Below, piece after piece: positions 38,199 to 47,352 of a stretch of DNA of 64,000 bases; position 1 is the stretch's first letter; every line of letters begins with the position of its first letter. The position numbers and the translations under genes were made by a program. The stretch covers positions 1,406,001 to 1,470,000 of the forward strand of contig NZ_CP019640.1 of NCBI RefSeq assembly GCF_001999905.1. Direction: 5' to 3'. The notes under the pieces were generated by a model. It was not told the DNA's origin. It saw nothing but the letters and a program-made list of their open reading frames with translations, and did no database searches. The DNA comes from Planococcus lenghuensis (lineage in GTDB: Bacteria; Bacillota; Bacilli; Bacillales_A; Planococcaceae).

Positions 38199-38476
38199 TA
38201 TTCAATTAGGATGAATAGTTGCCGATATGATGAAGAAAGTAGCAGCAATACCGGCTGTAAAAGAGAGGGAAGACCGAGGCTGAAAGTCTTTCTCCAGACG
38301 CTTGCTGTGAACGACACTTCAAAGGCTTTTTTCTGAAAGGGATTGTCCTCATTAGGAAAAGACGGCACCGGCCGTTATCCGGTTTTGAGGCGGGCGCATG
38401 ATGCGCCAATTAGGGTGGAACCGCGGAAGCTATGAGCTCTCGTCCCTTGCGATAAGCAAGGGGCGGGGGCTTTTTT
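38199..38476 (+). promoter_or_regulatory. T-box riboswitch of hisS-aspS, aspartate (GAC) specifier
   Basis: Leader RNA that senses uncharged tRNA and prevents termination. Stem I is readable: GAAG...CTTC and CAGCAA...TTGCTG flank a specifier loop with an AGTA motif on the 5-prime side and TGAACGACA on the 3-prime side. By geometry the codon is GAC (38313-38315, Asp) followed by a purine. The T-box core AGGGTGGAACCGCG is at 38412-38425. The terminator uses CGTCCCTTGC...GCAAGGGGCG and six T (to 38476). The variable T-box base is A (38419). Confidence 0.93.
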
Positions 38477-38503
38477 GTATCCGCAGAAAAGGAGAGATCA
38501 TTC

Positions 38504-39787
38504 ATGAGCATTCAAGTACCGCGCGGCACCTATGATGTTTTGCCGGACCAGGCGGCGAAATGGCAGGCAGCCGAAGAAAAAATCCGGGAACTGTGCAAGC
38601 TTTATCAGTACAAGGAAATCCGGACACCTGTGTTTGAACAGACAGAATTGTTCCAGCGGGGCGTCGGCGATACGACGGACATTGTCCAAAAAGAAATGTA
38701 TTCATTCACCGACCGGGGAGACCGGTCATTGACATTGCGGCCGGAAGGGACGGCTTCGGTCGTCCGGTCATATGTTGAAAATAAATTATTCGGCTTGCCG
38801 GATCAGCCGGTGAAGCTATATTACATGGGCCCGATGTTCCGCTACGAGCGGCCCCAGGCGGGCAGAACCCGTCAGTTTGTCCAATTTGGGATCGAAGCGA
38901 TCGGATCGAAGCACCCGGCCGTCGATGCGGAAGTCATCGCACTCGCGATGGATGTCTATCGGTCACTCGGACTAAAGAAACTGCGGCTCGTCATCAATTC
39001 GCTCGGCGATACGGAAAGCCGCAATGCGCATCGCGATGCGCTTGTGATGCATTTCTCACCGCGGATCGATGAATTTTGCCACGACTGCCAGACCCGGCTG
39101 GAGAAAAATCCGCTCCGCATCCTTGATTGCAAAGTGGACCGCGACCATCCGTTGATGGCGACGGCGCCGGCATTGACCAATTATTTGAACGAGGAATCAC
39201 AAGACTATTTTGATCAAGTGAAAGCGTTCCTTGCCGGATTGGACATTGCGTATACGGTGGATCCGAATCTCGTGCGCGGACTGGATTATTACAATCACAC
39301 CGCATTTGAAATCATGAGTGACGCCGAAGGATTCGGCGCCATCACGACATTGGCCGGCGGCGGCCGCTATAACGGGCTTGTGGAAGATCTCGGCGGACCG
39401 GCTTCGCCGGGCATCGGCTTCGCGATGAGCATTGAACGGCTGCTGCTTGCGCTGGAGATGGAAAAAGTGGAGATCGGGGAAGCGGCGGACCTGGATGTAT
39501 TCGTTGCGGTACTCGATGAAGCTTCGCGCCAGGATGCTTTCCGGCTTGTCCGGGATTTCCGGGCGAACGGAATCTCCGCGGACATGGATTACGCAGGGAA
39601 AAAACTGAAAGCACAGATGAAAGCGGCGGACCGCAAAAGTGCGCGCTTTACAATTGTGCTCGGTGAAACTGAAATCGCTGAACAGCGGGCAGGCATCAAA
39701 ACAATGGAAACAGGTGAAACAGATCAAGTGGCATTTGCCGATATGGCAGATGCGGTGAAACGTAAATTGAGTGGGGAGGAATCATAA
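38504..39787 (+). CDS. hisS: Histidyl-tRNA synthetase
   Basis: 427-residue class II synthetase. Motif 2 region [20 protein letters not shown] (about 108-127), histidine motifs [15 protein letters not shown] (about 257) and [10 protein letters not shown], and the C-terminal anticodon-binding domain (about 325-425). AAAGGAGAG precedes ATG 38504. Stop and aspS start share one base (TAATG). Confidence 0.97.
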   Translation: MSIQVPRGTYDVLPDQAAKWQAAEEKIRELCKLYQYKEIRTPVFEQTELFQRGVGDTTDIVQKEMYSFTDRGDRSLTLRPEGTASVVRSYVENKLFGLPDQPVKLYYMGPMFRYERPQAGRTRQFVQFGIEAIGSKHPAVDAEVIALAMDVYRSLGLKKLRLVINSLGDTESRNAHRDALVMHFSPRIDEFCHDCQTRLEKNPLRILDCKVDRDHPLMATAPALTNYLNEESQDYFDQVKAFLAGLDIAYTVDPNLVRGLDYYNHTAFEIMSDAEGFGAITTLAGGGRYNGLVEDLGGPASPGIGFAMSIERLLLALEMEKVEIGEAADLDVFVAVLDEASRQDAFRLVRDFRANGISADMDYAGKKLKAQMKAADRKSARFTIVLGETEIAEQRAGIKTMETGETDQVAFADMADAVKRKLSGEES

Positions 39788-41592
39788 TGGCCAGATCACA
39801 TTATTGCGGCGAAGTAACCGAGCAGCACGCAGGCGAGCGCGTATTATTGAAAGGCTGGGTGCAGAAACGGCGCGACCTCGGAGGCCTGATCTTCATCGAC
39901 GTGCGTGACCGCACCGGAATCGTACAGGTCGTCTTCAATCCGGAAATCGCGGAAGAAGCGGCGGCGATAGCGGAAAAATTCCGCAGTGAGTTTGTCGTGC
40001 ACATCGACGGCCTCGTTGTGAAGCGCCAGGAGAACCAAGTGAACCCGGCGATCAAGACCGGCAAAATCGAAGTACAGGCAGACCATGCGAGCATCATCAA
40101 CACGGCGAAAACGCCGCCGCTCATGATCGCGGACGAAAGCGGCGTCGGTGAGGACCTGCGGCTGAAATACCGCTACCTCGACCTGCGGCGCAAACCGATG
40201 TTCGACACGATGAAACTGCGGTCGGATACAACTATTTCCATCCGGAACTTCTTGAATAAAGAAGGGTTCCTGGAAGTGGAAACGCCGATTCTGACAAAAT
40301 CCACTCCGGAAGGCGCACGCGATTATCTCGTGCCGAGCCGGGTGCATAAGGGAGAATTCTATGCATTGCCGCAGTCGCCTCAATTATTCAAGCAGATGCT
40401 GATGGTATCGGGCTTTGATAAGTACTTCCAGATTGCCCGCTGTTTCCGGGATGAAGATCTGCGGGCGGACCGCCAGCCGGAATTCACCCAAATTGACTTG
40501 GAAATGAGCTTCAAGTCGATGGAGGAAATCATCGAACTCAACGAGCGCATGATGAAGCAATTGCTTGAAGAAGTGAAAGACCTGAAAGTTGAGACGCCAT
40601 TCCAGCGCATGACGTATAAAGAAGCGATGAGCCGCTACGGCTCCGATAAGCCGGATGTGCGGTTCGGTCTGGAATTGGTGGATGTATCGGAGGTCGTTAA
40701 AGATTCAGCATTCAAAGTATTCTCCGGCGCCATTGAACGCGGCGGTGAAGTGAAATTGATTAATGTAAAAGGCCAGGCGGCGAATTACTCCCGGAAAGAT
40801 TTGGACGCGCTCGGCGAATTTGCGGCGATTTACGGCGCGAAAGGCCTGGCTTGGCTGAAAGTGGAAGAAGGCGGCATTAAAGGGCCGATCGCGAAATTCT
40901 TCGAAGGGGAAAAAGCCGAAGCGCTTATCGCAAAAGCGGAAGCGGAAGCGGGCGATGTGCTGCTGTTTGCAGCGGATGCGGCATCGATCGTTGCAGATAC
41001 ACTCGGCGCATTGCGCTTGAAATTCGGCCGCGAGCTCGGGTTGATTGACGAAAGTGTCTTCAAGTTTCTGTGGATTACGGACTGGCCGTTGTTTGAGTAT
41101 GATGCATCCGAAGAACGTTTTTATGCGGCGCATCATCCATTCACGGCACCGTTTGAAGAAGACGTCGACAAGCTGGAAAGCGACCCGCACAATGTCCGCG
41201 CCCAGGCGTATGACCTCGTGCTGAACGGCTATGAACTCGGCGGCGGCAGCCTGCGGATTTATCAGCGGGATGTGCAGGAACAAATGTTCCGCGCGCTGGG
41301 CTTCTCGACGGAAGAAGCGCGGGAGCAATTCGGCTTCTTGCTCGAAGCATTCGAATACGGCACGCCTCCGCACGGCGGCATTGCCCTGGGCCTTGACCGG
41401 CTCGTCATGCTGCTGGCCGGCCGCACGAACCTGCGGGATACGATCGCTTTCCCGAAAACAGCGAGCGCCAGTGATCCGCTGACCGATGCACCGAGTGCCG
41501 TTGCAGGCGGCCAGCTCACAGAACTTGGTCTGCGTGTGACACCGGCAGCTAAAAAGGAAGCGGCTGCTGAACAGACACAGGATTCTGAATGA
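39787..41592 (+). CDS. aspS: Aspartyl-tRNA synthetase
   Basis: 601-residue bacterial-type class II synthetase: N-terminal OB anticodon domain (1-105, with [20 protein letters not shown]), catalytic domain with motif 2 [18 protein letters not shown] (about 217-234), the bacterial GAD insertion (about 290-415) and motif 3 [13 protein letters not shown] (about 530). Slightly long C-terminal tail rich in Ala/Glu. Co-transcribed with hisS under the T-box. Confidence 0.97.
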   Translation: MARSHYCGEVTEQHAGERVLLKGWVQKRRDLGGLIFIDVRDRTGIVQVVFNPEIAEEAAAIAEKFRSEFVVHIDGLVVKRQENQVNPAIKTGKIEVQADHASIINTAKTPPLMIADESGVGEDLRLKYRYLDLRRKPMFDTMKLRSDTTISIRNFLNKEGFLEVETPILTKSTPEGARDYLVPSRVHKGEFYALPQSPQLFKQMLMVSGFDKYFQIARCFRDEDLRADRQPEFTQIDLEMSFKSMEEIIELNERMMKQLLEEVKDLKVETPFQRMTYKEAMSRYGSDKPDVRFGLELVDVSEVVKDSAFKVFSGAIERGGEVKLINVKGQAANYSRKDLDALGEFAAIYGAKGLAWLKVEEGGIKGPIAKFFEGEKAEALIAKAEAEAGDVLLFAADAASIVADTLGALRLKFGRELGLIDESVFKFLWITDWPLFEYDASEERFYAAHHPFTAPFEEDVDKLESDPHNVRAQAYDLVLNGYELGGGSLRIYQRDVQEQMFRALGFSTEEAREQFGFLLEAFEYGTPPHGGIALGLDRLVMLLAGRTNLRDTIAFPKTASASDPLTDAPSAVAGGQLTELGLRVTPAAKKEAAAEQTQDSE

Positions 41593-41641
41593 GACGAATA
41601 GCGCACAGGCAGATTCGTTCGAAAGGTACAGAGTAAAATTA

Positions 41642-41670
41642 TTGTATCAGCATCCCGAATGTGCTAGGAT
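41642..41670 (+). promoter_or_regulatory. Promoter of 6S RNA
   Basis: TTGTAT (41642-41647), 17-nt spacer, TAGGAT (41665-41670) with an upstream TGC that makes an extended -10. Start expected near 41677-41681. Confidence 0.65.
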
Positions 41671-41680
41671 TAAATCAATA

Positions 41681-41870
41681 AGAATCCTGATGTGTTCGTT
41701 TTAAGCCAATCAGTTTTGACCGAACACTTCATCGTCGGGAGACCTACTTTTACCATGGATGGCATGCCTTCATCGGACGTCAAAAGTGGTAAAGGGGTCA
41801 CCCACCTGCTTATAGTGCGGGTTCAAAACGATGTGCATTAACAAGGACGGCACGATCGGGATTCTTTTTA
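41681..41870 (+). ncRNA. ssrS: 6S RNA (BsrA type)
   Basis: RNA polymerase-binding regulatory RNA located after aspS, as bsrA in B. subtilis. The ends pair over 10 bp: GAATCCTGAT (41682-41691) with ATCGGGATTC near 41855-41864. The 5-prime part TCCTGATGTGTTCGTT...TTTTGACCGAACA is characteristic of Firmicutes 6S RNAs. A T run follows the closing stem; a second, stronger terminator stands at 41884-41917, so a longer precursor is possible. Ends are approximate. Confidence 0.85.
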
Positions 41871-41883
41871 ACTCAACATACCA

Positions 41884-41917
41884 ACCCCACCGGGAATATT
41901 ACCGGTGGGGTTTTTTT
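41884..41917 (+). terminator. Terminator downstream of 6S RNA
   Basis: ACCCCACCGG (41884-41893) pairs with CCGGTGGGG (41902-41910), followed by seven T. Confidence 0.93.
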
Positions 41918-41987
41918 CTGTATGCTGGAAGAAGGCTTGTAGATGGTTAGTGAGAATCGAGGATTTGGCATGATCATCCGGATTATC

Positions 41988-42108
41988 GCGCATAAAGGTA
42001 GGGTTATCGATCATAAATTGGAATTAAAGAGCATAAATCCAAAATAACGATCATAAATTGAAATTAAAGAGCATAAATCCAAAATAACGCTCGTAAATCG
42101 AAAATAAC
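41988..42108. repeat. Array of 20-bp tandem repeats (family B)
   Basis: Five contiguous 20-bp units begin at 42009, 42029, 42049, 42069 and 42089, with a divergent 21-bp unit before them at 41988. Units 2 and 4 (GAGCATAAATCCAAAATAAC) are identical, and units 1 and 3 differ by one base, giving a 40-bp higher-order repeat. Core motif is CATAAATYSRAAWTAA. It lies between convergent 6S RNA and rarA. The rest of the gap to 42230 is AT-rich with nothing recognised. Confidence 0.88.
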
Positions 42109-42231
42109 TTACGCAGATAGAAAAAGTTTGATGATCTCCTGTTGATATACATAAAAAATTTGTTTTGCATCTCTACTAACGGGGATAAACTGAAAATACT
42201 ACGTAGAAACTCCGTCTCACCCCGTTCCAAT

Positions 42232-42259
42232 AAAAAAAGACCCGCCCTTCAGGCGGATC
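42232..42259 (-). terminator. Terminator of rarA
   Basis: GACCCGCC (42239-42246), 5-nt loop, GGCGGATC (42252-42259), with seven A on the plus strand (42232-42238) reading as Ts for the minus-strand transcript. Confidence 0.9.
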
Positions 42260-42270
42260 TTCGACAACAA

Positions 42271-43554
42271 TCACTTCTTCCGGAACGTCTTCAATTTCTC
42301 GTAAATCCCGGCAAGTTTCTTCTCATCTCCGGCAAGCACCGGTTCATAAAACGCTGTTCCGCGCACTTTCTCAGGCAGGTAATCCTGATCGACCCAGCCG
42401 CCGAACGAGCCGACGGGTGTGTCATGCGGATAGCGGTAGCCGACATGGCCCAATTCTTTCGCACCGGCGTAATGGCCGTCCCTCAAATGCGGTGGAATGT
42501 CGCCGGTTTTGCCGGCGTGGATGGCAGCGGATGCGGCATCGACGGCTCGGTAAGCGGAATTCGACTTCGGTGATAAACACATTTCCGCAACTGCATTTGC
42601 GAGCGGGATGCGCGCTTCCGGCAAGCCCAACCGGTCGGCGGCCTGACAGGCGGCGAGCACATGCGCGCCGACGTGAGGGGCCGCAAGACCGACGTCTTCA
42701 TACGCCATGACAAGCAAACGCCGGGTGACGGCGGTCAAATCGCCGTTCTCCAAAAGATGTGCCAAGTAATACATGGCCGCATCGACATCGCTGCCGCGCA
42801 CGGATTTCTGGAGCGCCGATAATAAATTGTAAAAATGCGAACCTTTCTTGTCACCGAACACGCCGATGCGCTTCATCATCTGTTCGATGATATCATCCTC
42901 GATGCGTACGATGCCGCCCGCTTCATCCGATGCAAATACGACGGATTCGAGCATCGTCAAAGCTTTCCGAGCATCACCGATGGACCCGACCGCGAGCCGT
43001 TCGATCTGCTCCGGTGAGATGTTAATGGACTGCCGGCCGAGTCCGCGTTCTTTGTCGTTCAACGCCGATTCGATCAGTTTCACGACGTGCGCTTCTGTCA
43101 GCCGTTTTAATTGCTTGATCTCGCCGCAACGCGAGCGGATTGCGGGGTTCACATCATGGAACGGATTTTCGGTTGTCGCGCCGATCAGGACGATTGATCC
43201 GCTTTCAACATGCGGCAGCAGGGCATCCTGCTGGAGTTTATTGAACCGGTGGATCTCGTCCAAAAACAGCAGGACTTTTCCGGTCAGCCGGGCTTCGTTG
43301 ACGACTTCCTCAACGTCTTTTTTTCCGGACGTCGTCGCGTTCAAGGCAATGAATGGCAATTCGGAAGTGCCGGCGATGGCGTACGCGATCGATGTTTTGC
43401 CGATTCCGGGCTCCCCGTACAGAAGCATTGATGGGATGTGTCCGTTTTTAATCATTTTATATAATGCGGTGGATGGTCCGATGACCGTTTCCTGCCCAAT
43501 CACTTCATCGATTGTGCGCGGACGCATCCGGAACGCAAGCGGTTCATTTTGCAA
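42271..43554 (-). CDS. rarA: Replication-associated recombination ATPase RarA/MgsA
   Basis: AAA+ ATPase acting at stalled replication forks. The 427 residues show PLAFRMRPRTIDEVIGQ at the N-terminus, Walker A GEPGIGKTS, Walker B LFLDEIHRFNK and a C-terminal tetramerisation domain with AMYYLAHLLENGDL. TTG at 43554 is chosen: AGGAG sits eight bases upstream, and the next residues QNEPLAFRMRP match the family start. The longer reading frame to 43632 lacks both. B. subtilis yrvN is the counterpart, placed before cymR. Confidence 0.93.
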   Translation of the reverse strand: MQNEPLAFRMRPRTIDEVIGQETVIGPSTALYKMIKNGHIPSMLLYGEPGIGKTSIAYAIAGTSELPFIALNATTSGKKDVEEVVNEARLTGKVLLFLDEIHRFNKLQQDALLPHVESGSIVLIGATTENPFHDVNPAIRSRCGEIKQLKRLTEAHVVKLIESALNDKERGLGRQSINISPEQIERLAVGSIGDARKALTMLESVVFASDEAGGIVRIEDDIIEQMMKRIGVFGDKKGSHFYNLLSALQKSVRGSDVDAAMYYLAHLLENGDLTAVTRRLLVMAYEDVGLAAPHVGAHVLAACQAADRLGLPEARIPLANAVAEMCLSPKSNSAYRAVDAASAAIHAGKTGDIPPHLRDGHYAGAKELGHVGYRYPHDTPVGSFGGWVDQDYLPEKVRGTAFYEPVLAGDEKKLAGIYEKLKTFRKK

Positions 43555-43639
43555 AGCGGTCTCTCCTCTCAAAACACTCCTACCAGTATAGCTTTCATTT
43601 GCAGAAAAGTCATTTCCGGCCCGGTGCAGCAAGGAATTA

Positions 43640-43648
43640 TGTTATACT
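43640..43648 (+). promoter_or_regulatory. Extended -10 promoter of cymR-iscS
   Basis: TGTTATACT (43640-43648), an extended -10 element about 40 bp before the cymR ATG; no clear -35 box. Confidence 0.5.
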
Positions 43649-43686
43649 GTCTTGAAGAACATTGGAAATCAAACCAGGGGTGCTTT

Positions 43687-44106
43687 ATGAAAATTTCAAC
43701 AAAAGGCCGTTACGGTCTGACCATTATGACGGAACTTGCCAAACGCTTTGGAGACGGACCTGTTCCGCTCCGAAAAATTGCGGCGCAGTACGAGCTGTCG
43801 GAAGCTTATTTGGAACAGTTGATCCCGCCGCTTCGCAACGCCCAGCTCGTGCAGAGCGTCCGGGGTGCACACGGCGGCTATATGCTTGCCAAAGCACCGG
43901 CCACGATCACTGCAGGAGACGTCATCCGCGTCCTTGAAGGACCGATCCAGCCGGTCGAAGGCATTGAAGACGAAAACCAGCCGCAGCGGGAATTATGGAT
44001 CCGCATCCGTGATGCTGTGCGCAATGTTTTGGATACGACAACGATTGAAGATCTGGCCAAGCATTCGGATGACAGCCCGGCCGATCCATATATGTACTAT
44101 ATTTAG
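43687..44106 (+). CDS. cymR: Rrf2-family cysteine metabolism repressor CymR
   Basis: 139-residue winged-helix protein, MKISTKGRYGLTIMTELAKR at the start and LEQLIPPLRNAQLVQSVRGAHGGY (recognition helix and wing, about 40-63). In Bacillales CymR with CysK represses sulfur assimilation genes. No iron-sulfur cysteines are present in the usual IscR loop, which supports CymR over IscR or NsrR. Start ATG 43687; the longer frame from 43549 overlaps the promoter. Precedes the cysteine desulfurase gene. Confidence 0.92.
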   Translation: MKISTKGRYGLTIMTELAKRFGDGPVPLRKIAAQYELSEAYLEQLIPPLRNAQLVQSVRGAHGGYMLAKAPATITAGDVIRVLEGPIQPVEGIEDENQPQRELWIRIRDAVRNVLDTTTIEDLAKHSDDSPADPYMYYI

Positions 44107-44118
44107 AGGAGAAATATT

Positions 44119-45249
44119 ATGAGCCGGATATATTTAGACCATGCTGCCACATCCCCGATTCATCCGGATGTGGTTGAGGTGTTTACCCGATTGCTGCCGG
44201 AATTGTACGGCAACCCGTCAAGCATCCACGACACCGGGAGAAAGTCGCGGAAAGTGCTGGACGACGCCCGCCGGACGTTTGCTGCCAGCATCGGGGCACA
44301 GGAAACGGAAATCATCATCACTAGCGGCGGAACGGAAGCGGATAATATGGCGATCTTCGGGACGGCCGCCCGCTTCGGGAAAGGCCATATCATCACGAGT
44401 GCCATCGAGCACCATGCCGTACTGAATGCGTGCAAGCAACTGGAGACGGAAGGCTATGACGTCACGTATTTGCCGGTTGACGAAGATGGACTTATCCGGG
44501 TCAGCGACGTGGAACAGGCGCTCCGGGACGATACGTTCCTTGTGACAATCATGCTCGGCAATAACGAAGTCGGGACCGTGCAGCCGATCGCTGAGATCGG
44601 TAACTTGTTGAGAGACCATGCTGCTGTATTCCATACCGATGCTGTGCAGGCGTACGGTGTCCTGTCGCTTGATGTCAATGAACTCGGGGTCGACTTTCTG
44701 TCCGTGTCTGCGCATAAATTGAACGGACCGAAAGGCATCGGGTTTTTATATCAGCGTAAAGGTGTCAATCTGTCACCGCTGTTATTCGGCGGCGAACAGG
44801 AACGGAAGCGCCGGGCTGGAACGGAAAATGTTCCGGCTGCCGCCGCGTTCGCCAAAGCGGTCGATATCGCACAGAAGACAATGGATGCAAAGACGGAAGA
44901 GTACTTGCGCTATAAGGAAATTTTCCGCAATACATTTACCGATCAGGAAATTTCATTCAAAGAAAATGGCGCGAACCAATTGCCGCATGTCCTGAATCTC
45001 AGCATTCCAGGCATCGACATTGAAGCGTTTCTCGTCAATCTCGATCTGGCGGGCATCAGCGCATCAAGCGGTTCCGCCTGTACGGCCGGTTCTGTAGAGC
45101 CGTCACATGTGCTTGTTGCAATGTACGGGGAAGAAGCCAGTGAAGGGCGGAACTCCATCCGTTTCAGTTTTGGCATCGGCTTGACGGAAGAAACCGTAAC
45201 GGAAGCGGCTGTCAAAACAGCGCGGATTGCCAGCCGGCTGATCAAGTAA
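44119..45249 (+). CDS. Cysteine desulfurase (YrvO type)
   Basis: PLP enzyme that takes sulfur from cysteine and, judged by position, feeds MnmA for 2-thiouridine in tRNA. 376 residues; PLP lysine is Lys200 in SVSAHKLNGPKG and the persulfide Cys is Cys321 in SSGSACTAGSVEPSH, the group II-like short active loop. GAGGAG precedes the ATG. In B. subtilis yrvO and mnmA are adjacent; here a small membrane-protein gene lies between. Confidence 0.93.
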   Translation: MSRIYLDHAATSPIHPDVVEVFTRLLPELYGNPSSIHDTGRKSRKVLDDARRTFAASIGAQETEIIITSGGTEADNMAIFGTAARFGKGHIITSAIEHHAVLNACKQLETEGYDVTYLPVDEDGLIRVSDVEQALRDDTFLVTIMLGNNEVGTVQPIAEIGNLLRDHAAVFHTDAVQAYGVLSLDVNELGVDFLSVSAHKLNGPKGIGFLYQRKGVNLSPLLFGGEQERKRRAGTENVPAAAAFAKAVDIAQKTMDAKTEEYLRYKEIFRNTFTDQEISFKENGANQLPHVLNLSIPGIDIEAFLVNLDLAGISASSGSACTAGSVEPSHVLVAMYGEEASEGRNSIRFSFGIGLTEETVTEAAVKTARIASRLIK

Positions 45250-45285
45250 CCGGCACAACGTCAAAGCCAGCAGAGGTGAAGCAGT

Positions 45286-46663
<1,378 letters not shown>

Positions 46664-46676
46664 CGGAGGGATTCAC

Positions 46677-47333
46677 GTGGATTATAACGAAACAGGCATT
46701 CGCGCGCTGCAGGATGGCCGGTACGAAGAAGCGGTGGCGGCTTTTACAAAAGCGATTGAGCAGGAACCGGACAATCCGCTCGGCTACATCAATTTCGGTC
46801 ATGTGCTCGCAGCAACCGGTGACACCGAGCGGGCGGAGCGCTTTTTCCAGAAAGCGTTGACGCTTGGTGAATCGGCAACCGCCTACTATGGTTTGGCAAA
46901 TCTTTATTTCAATGAAGACCGGTACGAGGAAGCGTTGAAGCTGTATGAAAAAGCGATTCAGCTGGGCATCGAAGGGCCGGACGCCCATTACATGATGGGC
47001 AAGAGCCTGGAGCGGCTGCAGCAGCCAAAACTTGCGCTGCCATACTTGCAGCGTGCAGTGGAGCTTGATGGCGAAGATACGGACGCGCGCATGAGCTATG
47101 GAATTGCGCTCGCCACGTTGGAATTATTCGATCTGGCGGAGCCCGAGTTCCAGCAGGTTCTCATTCAGGAGCCGGAACACGCGGATGCCCATTACAATCT
47201 CGGCGTACTGTATGCGGTATCGACTGAGAATACGGATGCGGCACTTTCGCATTTGAAGCGGGCATTCACTATTGACGAAAATCATGACCAGGCCCGCTAT
47301 GTGCATGACATGATTTTGCAGCGATTGAATTAA
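46677..47333 (+). CDS. TPR-repeat protein (YrrB-like)
   Basis: 218 residues made of about six tetratricopeptide repeats (for example GRYEEAVAAFTKAIEQEPDN and DRYEEALKLYEKAIQLG), a protein-interaction scaffold. GTG 46677 is chosen because GGAGGGA lies just upstream, after the mnmA stop; the longer frame lies inside mnmA. B. subtilis yrrB lies at the same place between mnmA and recD2. Partner unknown. Confidence 0.88.
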   Translation: MDYNETGIRALQDGRYEEAVAAFTKAIEQEPDNPLGYINFGHVLAATGDTERAERFFQKALTLGESATAYYGLANLYFNEDRYEEALKLYEKAIQLGIEGPDAHYMMGKSLERLQQPKLALPYLQRAVELDGEDTDARMSYGIALATLELFDLAEPEFQQVLIQEPEHADAHYNLGVLYAVSTENTDAALSHLKRAFTIDENHDQARYVHDMILQRLN

Positions 47334-47352
47334 TGGGAAGGAGACGGCCGCT

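Noticed and set aside
38315-38317. Histidine codon CAC as specifier of the hisS T-box
   Set aside because: The last two bases of CAC fall at the edge of or inside the CTTC stem; the loop geometry, also seen in the alaS T-box, places GAC followed by a purine as specifier.
41988-42108. Possible CRISPR array
   Set aside because: The 20-bp units are contiguous, with no unique spacers and no cas genes nearby.
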